A DNA stretch of 64,000 nt from RI-153 sp963721725. Its GTDB lineage: Bacteria; Chloroflexota; Anaerolineae; Caldilineales; Caldilineaceae. The first letter of the stretch is position 1. Each line of letters begins with the position of its first letter. The DNA is taken from assembly GCA_963721725.1 (NCBI GenBank), contig CAVRLX010000001.1, positions 22,935-86,934 of the forward strand. Direction: 5' to 3'. The notes beneath the pieces are model-generated. The model was not told the DNA's origin. It worked only from the letters and a program-made list of their open reading frames with translations, and made no database searches. This document shows, in pieces, positions 17,242 through 25,263 of this stretch. The translations under genes were made by a program, and so were the position numbers.

Positions 17242-19210
17242 ATGGAAGAACATCAGGTTGCTGTCTACATTGATTTTGAAAATATAGTGATCTCGGCGGA
17301 GGAAATTTACGGGCGATGCGATATGGATCGTCTGCTCGAAATCGCCTCTAAATATGGCCGTTGTGTGATCAAGCGTGCCTATGGCGACTGGACCCGCTTT
17401 AGTCGCTATCGCCAAGAGTTGATCGAACATGCCATTGATCTCACCCAGCTTTTTCGCTACGGATCGTATAGCAAGAAAAATTCGGCAGATATTGTCATGG
17501 CTGTGGATGCATTGGAGGCGGCCCTAACTCGCACAGGGTTGCATACCTTTGTACTGGTGACGGGGGACAGTGATTTTAGTGCGGTGGCCCGCAAGTTGCG
17601 CGGCTATGGCAAGCGGGTGGTGGGCATTGGCCTGCGCGACGCCACCAGTGATGTGCTTGTGCGCTCGTGTGATGAGTTTATTATCTATGACACGTTGGTG
17701 GACAGCGAAGAGGCATCCAGCGCCTATGACATTGAGCAAGCCCGCCAACTGCTTTTAACCGTAATGCAGCAATTGACGGCACGGGCCAAAGATCTGCCGA
17801 TCCCTGTCTCGGCGGTGCGACAGGATATGATTCGCCACGATCCTGACTTTGATGAAACCGCCCTGGGTTTTCGCCAGTTTCGGCACTTTCTCGAAGCGCA
17901 AAAAGATCTGGTCACCGTGGTTGCCGCTAACGGTGGCTTCCAAATCACCCTGCGCTCTACCTTGGTGGCACGGACCGAGATCGACCAGACCCTGCTTTAT
18001 CGCACTGCCTTGAACACGTCGGGGCTGCGCTTAATCGATCAACGTACGCGCCGCGAAATTTTGCAGAATTTGTATACGCTATTCGCCCACGAGCCGGGCA
18101 TGTACACCTGGAATGACGCTATTTTACAGTTAAAAGAGCGCTATGATGCTGACAATGTGCTGCGATCACGCGATGAAATTCAAGATGTGGCGCGGCTCCT
18201 GAAATTGGCCGCTGTTTTCGAGCCACGCCCACAATCGTGGGAATTAGATACACTGATGCTCCACCAAGATCGGGATGTACAGGATTTTATTCGCCAGTGT
18301 GAAAGCGTCTACATTACGCAACTGATTCAGAAAAATCTGGATCTGCGCACAGAGCTGCTCTCGACCTTGCTCTATGGCAAGGCCGACCGCGAAGAAGAGG
18401 TGCGCATGCTCATCGAACTGGCCGAGAGCAATCAGCCAGAGATGGCCGCCTCACCCGAAGTCTCTACTAACGGCTACACATGGCCGCGCCATCTGGCCGA
18501 AAATTCCGAGGTGCAGATCGTCTTGCGGGATCTGGCAAACTGGCGATTGGACGAAGATCCCAGCCTGGACGAAGCGATTAAGCTTAATAACCAGGGGCTA
18601 CAGATCCGCACGGCGGACTTTGAGCGGGCGCGCGTCTATTTCCTCAAAGCCGCCAAGATGATGTACGAATTGCTCCACAGCCGCCAGCCGGGAACCAGTC
18701 TCATGGATCTGGAATGGTATTTGGCAAGCTACTGCGCCGCCACCGCCGGCGCACTTCTCTCGCCACAACTACCCCGATGCTTTCAGCTATTACATTGCCT
18801 TTTTTGCGCTGGTCAAAGAGACCGAACCCGTGTGGGACAAGGTGCGCAAACTAGTTCCGCCCATGCTTTCATTCTATTTCACAATTGCGCCCAACGAACA
18901 CAACGATCTGCTCAAGGTCTCGCCAGGGCGCACCCACCCGGCGCGGTTGGCCGTTTTGCTGCACAACCACCGCAACGAACAGGTGCGTCGGCGCTGGCTA
19001 GAGATGGTGCGCGAGCTGGTGCGCATCAACTCGCCGCTGTTGCGCGGGATTATTCAACGATTGGCCTTTTTGGAAGAAGAAGATCAACTGCACGGCGCGC
19101 ATGAAACCCGGCGCACGCTGACCCGCTTAATCAACAACCAGCCAGTCAGCGACGATCCCCTGCAAGGGGCAAAATTTAGCGAAGAAGAGGAAGCGCTGGT
19201 AACTGCGTAA
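17242..19210 (+). CDS. NYN (LabA/PIN-like) nuclease-domain protein with LOTUS domain, one frameshift
   Basis: About 656 residues. The N-terminal NYN domain carries the acidic residues of a PIN-like RNase: D11 and N14 in VYIDFENI, D of ADIVMAVDAL, and D109/D111 in VTGDSDFSAVARKL, then KRVVGIG. An OST-HTH/LOTUS domain follows (about residues 170-245, ending FLEAQKDLVTVVAANGGFQI). The remaining ~400 residues are alpha-helical and unassigned. Near 18757 the frame slips: AGALLSP should read AGAHFSRHNYPDAFSYYIAF, and the rest ends at 19210. Start ATG 17242 opens the NYN domain directly. Probably an RNA-processing or RNA-silencing-like nuclease; the long C-terminal part is unusual. Confidence 0.85.
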
Positions 19211-19240
19211 GACAATTTTTACAAACAGGACTTACGTCTC

Positions 19241-19273
19241 AGAAGTCGAACTTTTACCAAAAGTTCGACTTCT
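19241..19273. terminator. Perfect 15-bp hairpin, bidirectional terminator
   Basis: AGAAGTCGAACTTTT-ACC-AAAAGTTCGACTTCT is a perfect stem with a three-base loop, 30 bases after the NYN gene stop. It is placed between convergent genes and could end transcription from either side. Confidence 0.75.
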
Positions 19274-19282
19274 CTGATCAAA

Positions 19283-19318
19283 AAAGGGGCAGATTTCCAG
19301 TCAGGAATCTGCCCCTTT
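19283..19318. terminator. Second bidirectional terminator hairpin
   Basis: AAAGGGGCAGATT (19283-19295) and AATCTGCCCCTTT (19306-19318) form a perfect 13-bp stem. It is flanked by an A-run on the left and T-rich sequence on the right, so it has a U-tract in both directions. It lies 18 bases before the stop of the convergent oxidoreductase gene. Confidence 0.82.
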
Positions 19319-19335
19319 GTATTAAAGCGTGCCAA

Positions 19336-20247
19336 CTAAATCAGCGCTTTTGCCAGCACTTCCAGCCCTTGAGTGTCATCCAGATCCATCCATTGGATCA
19401 TTAAACGTTCCACCCCAGCCTCGTCGAGAATGTCCACCTGTTCGGCAATCTGCGCGGGCGTGCCCACCAAAATTCCCCGCTGCGCAAGCTGATCTCGATC
19501 TCGGCCAGCCAGCTTTTGCTGCACCTCATCGTCACTCTTGCCCCACACAATGCCTGTCATCAACGAGCGGCGCACCTCGGCTACATTGCGCCCCTCCTTC
19601 ACCAACAGCGAATCCAAAAGCGCATTGAGTTCGGCGTAGCGGCGCGCCGAGATAAAGACGCCGTTCCACTCGTCGGCATATTTCGCCACCAGCGGCAACG
19701 TGCGGGTTTCGCCATTGCCGCCCACCAAAATCGGCGGGCCACCCGGTCGGGCAGGGCGGGGCAACAGAATCGCATCTTTCAACTGGTAAAATTGCCCGCT
19801 AAAATTCACCGGCGCGTTGCTGTGCAACAGCTTCGAGATCACCTCTAGCCCCTCTTCAAACCGTTGAAACCGGGCTGGGATCTCTAACAGATCCCAGCCG
19901 TAGTTGGTATGTTCACGCTCCTGCCAGCCTGCGCCAATCCCAAGCACCAGCCGCCCCTGTGAGAGATCATCCACCGCCGCCGCCATGCGTGCCGTCATGG
20001 TGGGGTGGCGAAACGAGACCGGCGATACCAGCGGCCCAAACTCAATCCGTTGCGTGTTATCGGCCAGCCAGGTCAACGAGACCCACAGTTCTAGTGAATC
20101 CATATCCGGCGGATTGGCATTGGTGTAGTGATCCGAGCGGGTGAGGGCTGCAAAGCCCAGATCCTCGACGGCGCGCACAATTTTCTTCCAACGCGGCCAG
20201 GTAAGGCCATTTTGTCCCTCAAGATTAATGGCGATTTCTGGCATCAT
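19336..20247 (-). CDS. LLM-class flavin-dependent oxidoreductase (F420-type)
   Basis: Luciferase-like TIM-barrel oxidoreductase, 303 residues. Family landmarks: DLGFAALTRSDHYTNANPPD near residue 30, RIEFGPLVSPVSFRHPTMTA, DDLSQGRLVLGIGAGWQERE, RPGGPPILVGGNGETRTLPL and ILVGTPAQIAEQ. The VGTPAQIAEQV and GAGW...E patterns fit F420- or FMN-dependent members typical of Actinobacteria and Chloroflexota. The start at 20247 (Met-Met) has AAGGAGAGT just upstream. Substrate unknown. A second LLM member lies at 29979-30984. Confidence 0.9.
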   Translation of the reverse strand: MMPEIAINLEGQNGLTWPRWKKIVRAVEDLGFAALTRSDHYTNANPPDMDSLELWVSLTWLADNTQRIEFGPLVSPVSFRHPTMTARMAAAVDDLSQGRLVLGIGAGWQEREHTNYGWDLLEIPARFQRFEEGLEVISKLLHSNAPVNFSGQFYQLKDAILLPRPARPGGPPILVGGNGETRTLPLVAKYADEWNGVFISARRYAELNALLDSLLVKEGRNVAEVRRSLMTGIVWGKSDDEVQQKLAGRDRDQLAQRGILVGTPAQIAEQVDILDEAGVERLMIQWMDLDDTQGLEVLAKALI

Positions 20248-20451
20248 ACTCTCCTTGTGCGTGGCTGGCGGGTGTGAGAAGCGGTGAGTTGGCAACTTTC
20301 TTTGCCTATCATAGCGCAAAATAGAGCTTTGCGCACAAGTACATTGCCTTTCCCCGTTGTTTGTGCCCTCTTTGGGGAACGTGTACAATGTCAACCAACT
20401 GTCCGTCTGCCCATCCACCATGCCGCGCTGCCTGTAGACACTGCGAACGCT

Positions 20452-22809
20452 ATGCCTAAATCTGCCCAATCACCACGTTTGGAAATCCTTCAAGCCCACT
20501 TTCTAGATGATCACAGTAGCCACGCGCCGGGGCTGTCTGTGGTGGAGCCAGCGCCAGACGAGCCGCAGGCCAAGCGCGGCAACCTCTATTTGTTGGTTGA
20601 ACTCATGGGCGAAAGCCCCTTCCGCGCCCAGGCCTTACGTCGCTTGCAGACCACGGTAACCGAGACCTATTACAAGGCGGCGGGCAGTGTTAGTACGATT
20701 TTGGAAAGCGCCATTACCGCTGCCCACGCCGAACTGGCCCAAATGAACCAGCGCTCGCCGGAGACAGAATTGCGCGCCGGGGTGATCTGCGCCGTGGTGG
20801 TGGACAATCTTTTGATCATGGCGGCGGCTGGCCCCTCGTTGGCGTTGATCTCGACGCAACAGCGCGTAGATCAATTTCCGCCCGGCCCACGCCACTATAC
20901 AAGCCCGCTGGGCGGCGCAACGCCCCCGCAGATTTCAATCTACAAACAGCCCTTGCAGGCGGGTGATGCGATCTTTTTGGGCGAAAGCGATTGGATCTTG
21001 CTCACCACGGTCAAGGTGTTGGGGGGAGCCGTTGCCAACGCCACGCGTGAAAATCGTTTTGATGTGGTGGATTATCTGCGCCGCCAAAGTAACCAGGCCG
21101 AGATCTTGGGTGTGCTTCTCTTGGTGGAAGATCCCACCTTGGTGCGCCCGGCCCCTGTGCCACGCCGCGCCGATAACAGTGGATTGCCCACGGCGGTGGG
21201 GGCCACTCCGCCTGTGCGCGGCGTCCCAACTGTGGATGAAGGCATCCCCGCCGTGTGGGATGCTGATGTCCGCGCCGCCGCGCCGCAGAATCCACGCCAG
21301 CGCCCCCAAAGCCAGCCCTTGCTGCCCGCTCCCCGTGCGCGTGAAATCCCCGCTGCATCGGTGGAGGTTATCGCGCCGGGCGATGAGCCAGCGCCATCTC
21401 CGCGCCGCCGCCGGCGAACGCCGCCGCCCTGGGCGCAGGTGGTGGACAACCTTTCCGCCGTGGCGCAACAATCGCAAAAACAGATCGGCCAGTTCATACA
21501 GCGTATTCTGCCCGAACGGGATCGCACCCCCCAGGAGCCGCCTGATTGGGTGGGCACGCTGCCCGATCTCAGCCAGACCCATGTGGGGCCAACGCTGGCT
21601 GTGGAACCCTTTACCCCACCCGCCCGCACACGCGATGGCCGGGCGCGGCTTTTCATTTTGCTGGCGTTGCTGATTCCGCTGCTCACCTTTGCCACGGTGG
21701 GCGCGGTCTATCTGCGCCAGGGCGCGGACAACCAATCCGAGGGCATTAAACTGGTGGAACTGGCCGAGGCCCAACTGCTCAAGGCGCAGCAAGCCCTGGG
21801 CGTGGATGACAAAAGCACGGCGCGGGCAGCCCTGGGCGAGGCCCAACGCTATCTCAGCGAAGCCATTGATCTCATCGGCATCACCGAGCGCATCCGTGAT
21901 CTCTCGGGGCGCATCCAAACTGAATTACAGAGTTTGCTCCAGGTGCGCTCGCTCTATTCGTTGGATTTTCCGTTGGTGCGTTTTCCCGCCGACGCCGATC
22001 CGCATCGCGTTGTGGTCTTTGATCAAGATGTCTATGTGTTGGATGTGGGGCGGCAAGTGGTGGAATATTTCCGCACCGATGCCTCGCGCACGCTGATTGA
22101 AGAAGCCCGCGGCATCATCGTCCGCGAAGGCGACGTGGTGGAAGGCGTAACTGTTGGGCGGTTGGTGGATATTGCCTGGCAGCCGCGCATCCCCGGCTTT
22201 GCCGACAAAGCCAGTTTGCTGATTTTGGATCGCAATAACAACATTTTCCGCTATAACAATGTGGACGAGACCACCTATGTACGGTTGACAGGGGCCGAGC
22301 AATTCCGCGGCATCAGCCAGCTTGAAAGCTATGGGGGGCGGCTTTACCTCGTGGACGAGCAACAGAGCCAGGTTTGGCGCTACTCTCCGGCAGGGCTAGG
22401 CTATGATGAACCGCCCGCCCCCTGGTTTGCCAGTGGGGTGCAGGTGAATTTGGCTGGCGTGGTGGCTACGGGGATTGATGGGGACATTTGGATGTTAATG
22501 GAAGATGGCACAATTTTGCGCTATCGCCAGGGACAGCAGCTCCCCTTTAGCCTCGATACCAGTGCTGGCTTGACGGGACGCATGGTGGACATGACCCTGG
22601 GCACAGCCGCTGAAGATAACCTCTACATGGCCGATGGCAATCTCGACCGTATTCTTGTTTTCGACAAAGAGGGCAATTATCTGGAACAGTTTCAGGCCGC
22701 CGAGAACAACGCCCTGCGCGGGCTGCGTGGCCTCTATTTGGACAATGTTACAGGCACGCTCTTCATCCTGACTCAGTCATCCTTGTTTGCCCACTCGCTG
22801 CCCCGATAG
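20452..22809 (+). CDS. PP2C-like domain / transmembrane / beta-propeller protein
   Basis: 785 residues in three parts. Residues ~1-230 resemble a PP2C-type phosphatase fold (RGNLYLLVELMG, ELRAGVICAVVVDNLLIMAA, GDAIFLGESDWI) but several of the usual metal-binding Asp motifs, such as DGxGG, are not evident, so it may be inactive. A proline- and arginine-rich linker follows, then one membrane helix at about 400-420 (LFILLALLIPLLTFATVGAV). The extracytoplasmic part has a helical segment and six-bladed-propeller-like repeats (SLLILDRNNNIFRYN, GRLYLVDEQQSQVWRY, NLYMADGNLDRILVFDKEGN). Looks like a transmembrane sensor coupling envelope sensing to a cytoplasmic domain. The LCP gene follows on the same strand. 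Confidence 0.75.
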   Translation: MPKSAQSPRLEILQAHFLDDHSSHAPGLSVVEPAPDEPQAKRGNLYLLVELMGESPFRAQALRRLQTTVTETYYKAAGSVSTILESAITAAHAELAQMNQRSPETELRAGVICAVVVDNLLIMAAAGPSLALISTQQRVDQFPPGPRHYTSPLGGATPPQISIYKQPLQAGDAIFLGESDWILLTTVKVLGGAVANATRENRFDVVDYLRRQSNQAEILGVLLLVEDPTLVRPAPVPRRADNSGLPTAVGATPPVRGVPTVDEGIPAVWDADVRAAAPQNPRQRPQSQPLLPAPRAREIPAASVEVIAPGDEPAPSPRRRRRTPPPWAQVVDNLSAVAQQSQKQIGQFIQRILPERDRTPQEPPDWVGTLPDLSQTHVGPTLAVEPFTPPARTRDGRARLFILLALLIPLLTFATVGAVYLRQGADNQSEGIKLVELAEAQLLKAQQALGVDDKSTARAALGEAQRYLSEAIDLIGITERIRDLSGRIQTELQSLLQVRSLYSLDFPLVRFPADADPHRVVVFDQDVYVLDVGRQVVEYFRTDASRTLIEEARGIIVREGDVVEGVTVGRLVDIAWQPRIPGFADKASLLILDRNNNIFRYNNVDETTYVRLTGAEQFRGISQLESYGGRLYLVDEQQSQVWRYSPAGLGYDEPPAPWFASGVQVNLAGVVATGIDGDIWMLMEDGTILRYRQGQQLPFSLDTSAGLTGRMVDMTLGTAAEDNLYMADGNLDRILVFDKEGNYLEQFQAAENNALRGLRGLYLDNVTGTLFILTQSSLFAHSLPR

Positions 22810-22911
22810 ACCATTTGCCTACGAATCGACTACAGTTACTTTTCACCCGCCGATGGTTGCGCATAGGCAACCGCCACGCTATGCTTTACAATTTTATGGG
22901 TGGCGAATGGT

Positions 22912-22942
22912 TTGCACAGGCTTGCCTCCCCTGTGCTATAAT
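22912..22942 (+). promoter_or_regulatory. Possible promoter of the LCP gene
   Basis: TTGCAC (22912-22917) and a consensus TATAAT (22937-22942) separated by 19 bases, slightly longer than optimal. Transcription would begin around 22948, almost at the ATG at 22952, implying a leaderless mRNA or use of the ATG at 22982. Confidence 0.5.
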
Positions 22943-22951
22943 CGGCTCGAT

Positions 22952-24490
22952 ATGCCAAACAAACGTGACTTTATAGATCCTATGCTAACCAATCGTACCC
23001 GCACTTCGCAGCCCAAACCGCCGAAAACCCTGCCGCCGGCAAGTTCGCGCAAACGCGTGCTGGCGGTTTTGCTTGCCAGCGCCTATGCTGTGGTGGTCCT
23101 GTGCATGGCGCTGCTGGTGGGAAATTTCCTCTATGGAATTGCTCGCTCCTATAGCGTTGCCATTCATCCACTGCCCCGGCTGGACCTGGGCAATGCGGCC
23201 AGCGGCGTCTCCCAAAACCCAGCCGTGAACCAGACCAATGGCATCATAGAGAATATCCCTCAAGTGATCGCCGCCGCCGATACCAAGATTCAGTATGAAC
23301 AGCCCCGTCTCAACATTCTTTTGATGGGGACTGATGAACGCGACGATGAAGACAGCCCGCCGCGCACAGACACGCTCCTGCTCCTGACGCTGGATCTGGA
23401 GAACAAAAGCGCAGGCATCCTTTCGCTGCCGCGTGATCTCTGGGTTCCCGTTCCCGGCTATGACCTGACCACCAAGATCAACACCACGTATGCCATGGGC
23501 GAACGCCGCGGCTACCCCGGTGGCGGGCCGCAACTGGTCAAAGATACGGTAAGTAGTTTCATTGGGCGTCCGGTGGAATATCACGTCAAGATCAATTTCA
23601 ACGGTTTTGTGCGTATGATCGATCTCATCGGCGGCATCGACATTAACGTGCCCAAGACCATCTATGATGACCGCTATCCTACCCCGGATTATGGCTACCA
23701 GACCTTTTATCTGGAAGCGGGCGATCAGCATTTGGACGGGAAAACCGCCCTTATGTATGTGCGTACACGCAACATCGACAGCGACTACATGCGGGCTGGC
23801 CGTCAACAGCAGATGATCCAGGCTGTGATGGACAAAGTGCTGGCGGCAGATATGATCCCAACACTGCTTGCCAAAGCGCCGCAGTTGATGGCAACCATGA
23901 GCGACAGTTTCAGCACAGATATGCCCTGGCCGACTGCGCTGGAACTGGCAAATTATGTTCGCAATCAAAATTTGCAAGGACCCTTACGCCGTTTGGTGCT
24001 GGACGATACCTTTGGACAGGAAACCTATAGCGACGAGGGTGCCTGGATTTTGGTCCCCGATCGGGATCGAGTGCGGGCCGCGTTAAGTGAGTTTTTCGAT
24101 GTCGCCCCGATCAGTGTGACGTCGATTTCGTCCAGTGCCGTTGCCTCCAGTCAACCCCTAGTCGAACTCCCCCGGCAGCATAACGATGTGCGCTTGGAGA
24201 TTCTCAACGGCACAGGCTACCCTGGCGTGGCGGCCCATGTGCGCGATCTGCTGCAACAGGAAGGCTGGCAAGTGGTGTCGATTGGCGATGCTGATCGCAG
24301 CGACTATCGACGCACGCTGATTGTTAATTACAACGCCAACGAACCGCTGACCCAAGAAGTCAACATGGGGTTGGCGCTTCCCCCCAATTTGCCGGTTTTG
24401 AATGGTCTCATTCGATCAGATAGTGTGGATATGCGGATTGTAATTGGACAAGATTTTCTCTCGAATGTGATGAATATTAGCTTGCCATAA
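22952..24490 (+). CDS. LytR-CpsA-Psr (LCP) family envelope protein
   Basis: 512 residues: short cytoplasmic N-terminus, one membrane anchor at about 34-58 (VLAVLLASAYAVVVLCMALL), then the LCP domain. Motifs: NILLMGTDERDDEDSPPRTD then TLLLL, ILSLPRDLWV, INTTYAMG, FNGFVRMIDLIGGIDINVP, and the arginine-rich YVRTRNIDSDYMRAGRQQQM. Asp and Arg residues of the catalytic/polyprenyl-phosphate site are present. The C-terminal LytR_C domain (VRLEILNGTGYPGVAAHVRD) is intact. LCP enzymes attach glycopolymers to peptidoglycan or other envelope acceptors. It lies about 140 bases downstream of the PP2C/propeller gene. The initiation codon could also be the ATG 30 bases downstream. Confidence 0.93.
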   Translation: MPNKRDFIDPMLTNRTRTSQPKPPKTLPPASSRKRVLAVLLASAYAVVVLCMALLVGNFLYGIARSYSVAIHPLPRLDLGNAASGVSQNPAVNQTNGIIENIPQVIAAADTKIQYEQPRLNILLMGTDERDDEDSPPRTDTLLLLTLDLENKSAGILSLPRDLWVPVPGYDLTTKINTTYAMGERRGYPGGGPQLVKDTVSSFIGRPVEYHVKINFNGFVRMIDLIGGIDINVPKTIYDDRYPTPDYGYQTFYLEAGDQHLDGKTALMYVRTRNIDSDYMRAGRQQQMIQAVMDKVLAADMIPTLLAKAPQLMATMSDSFSTDMPWPTALELANYVRNQNLQGPLRRLVLDDTFGQETYSDEGAWILVPDRDRVRAALSEFFDVAPISVTSISSSAVASSQPLVELPRQHNDVRLEILNGTGYPGVAAHVRDLLQQEGWQVVSIGDADRSDYRRTLIVNYNANEPLTQEVNMGLALPPNLPVLNGLIRSDSVDMRIVIGQDFLSNVMNISLP

Positions 24491-24491
24491 G

Positions 24492-24512
24492 GCAAAAACT
24501 CATCCTTTTTGC
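24492..24512 (+). terminator. Weak hairpin after the LCP gene
   Basis: GCAAAAA-CTCATCC-TTTTTGC directly behind the stop codon. The stem is AT-rich and short, so termination would be inefficient at best. Confidence 0.3.
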
Positions 24513-24593
24513 GTAGTCGTTAGTTCCTATGGAGTAATTAGGGTTTCCAGACGATAAATAAGTTAACGGAATGTATCGCTGAAAGGAACCCTT

Positions 24594-24803
24594 ATGGCAA
24601 CGCTGGCTACAAAATCTTATTTGGTTGCATCCCTTAATGTCATGGTCGCAGCACGTCAAGCCACAAATCCCACGCAGGCTTTTACTGAGGATGAAATCGT
24701 GGAAATTTTAATGGCAATGGCCGAAAATGAAGCTTTTGCCATTAACACACGAGCGAGCCGTAGCCATTACTGGCAATATAGCGGTTCAAGCGAATTGGTT
24801 TAG
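24594..24803 (+). CDS. Small hypothetical protein
   Basis: 69 residues, starting MATLATKSYLVASLNVMVAA with AAAGGAA at a good distance before the ATG. The middle part (FTEDEIVEILMAMAENEAFA) is helical and acidic. Not recognised. The ending may be wrong: a frame change near 24775 would replace SSELV with a basic continuation (FKRIGLGRPVAGRSYVYVHQ) ending before the terminator at 24858, which looks more like a genuine C-terminus, but this is conjecture. Gene call is moderate, function unknown. Confidence 0.5.
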   Translation: MATLATKSYLVASLNVMVAARQATNPTQAFTEDEIVEILMAMAENEAFAINTRASRSHYWQYSGSSELV

Positions 24804-24857
24804 GTCGCCCCGTTGCTGGCAGATCCTATGTCTATGTCCATCAATTGATTGTCCATA

Positions 24858-24885
24858 AATCCCAGAGAAAAAACTCTGGGATTTT
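24858..24885 (+). terminator. Rho-independent terminator
   Basis: AATCCCAGAG-AAAAAA-CTCTGGGATT followed by TTG. A perfect 10-bp stem with A-run loop, ending the transcript of the small protein gene (and possibly of the LCP gene). Confidence 0.75.
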
Positions 24886-24971
24886 GTATTGGCCGCCCAG
24901 CGCTCTACCATGTTTGTCTACAGCCTGGCAGGATAGTAGCAAAATCTCGCCCATCGTGTTGTATAATTTTC

Positions 24972-25066
24972 AGTATCTATTCAGATCTAGGGTTCGACGC
25001 ACTCGCCACACAGAATTTCTAGTCCGCTCTTGTCCTGACGAGCGCGTTGCCCCTCAACAGTTACAA
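24972..25066. repeat. Dispersed palindromic element, family A, copy 3 (diverged)
   Basis: Left arm GGTTCGACGCACTCGCCA (24991-25008); the right arm is degraded (CTGACGAGCGCGTTGCCC, 25035-25052). Flanking CTATTCAG on the left and CAGTTAC on the right match the other copies. The most diverged full-length copy; located between the small-protein terminator and the histidine kinase leader. Confidence 0.7.
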
Positions 25067-25263
25067 TTTTCTTATGCATAAGACCCAACTAAAATCTACG
25101 GATGTGCTCAGCCTCAAATCTCAGGAGATTTTGGTGACACCCGCCACCGTAACCGTAGCTGTTTACGCTGGCCCCATGTGACTGGGGCTGGATTGACTCG
25201 GTAAGATCTCAGATGCCGCACTTCTGTTGAACTGAAGTCGGCTTTATAAAAAGTTGGCATGGC
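25067..25263 (+). other. Leader region of the histidine kinase gene
   Basis: About 200 non-coding bases with potential secondary structure: GCCCC-ATGTGACT-GGGGC at 25171-25188 and CGTAA/TTACG pairing around 25150-25167. TATAAA occurs at 25243-25248 but without a clear -35. I could not match it to a known riboswitch. No conventional ribosome binding site precedes the ATG at 25264. Confidence 0.35.

Noticed and set aside
20935..21918. Long minus-strand frame opposite the PP2C/propeller gene
   Set aside because: Composition is Arg/Gly/His-rich without domain; the plus-strand gene is coherent over its whole length.
25067..25263. Cobalamin or other known riboswitch
   Set aside because: Conserved core boxes of known classes could not be found; only generic hairpins are visible.
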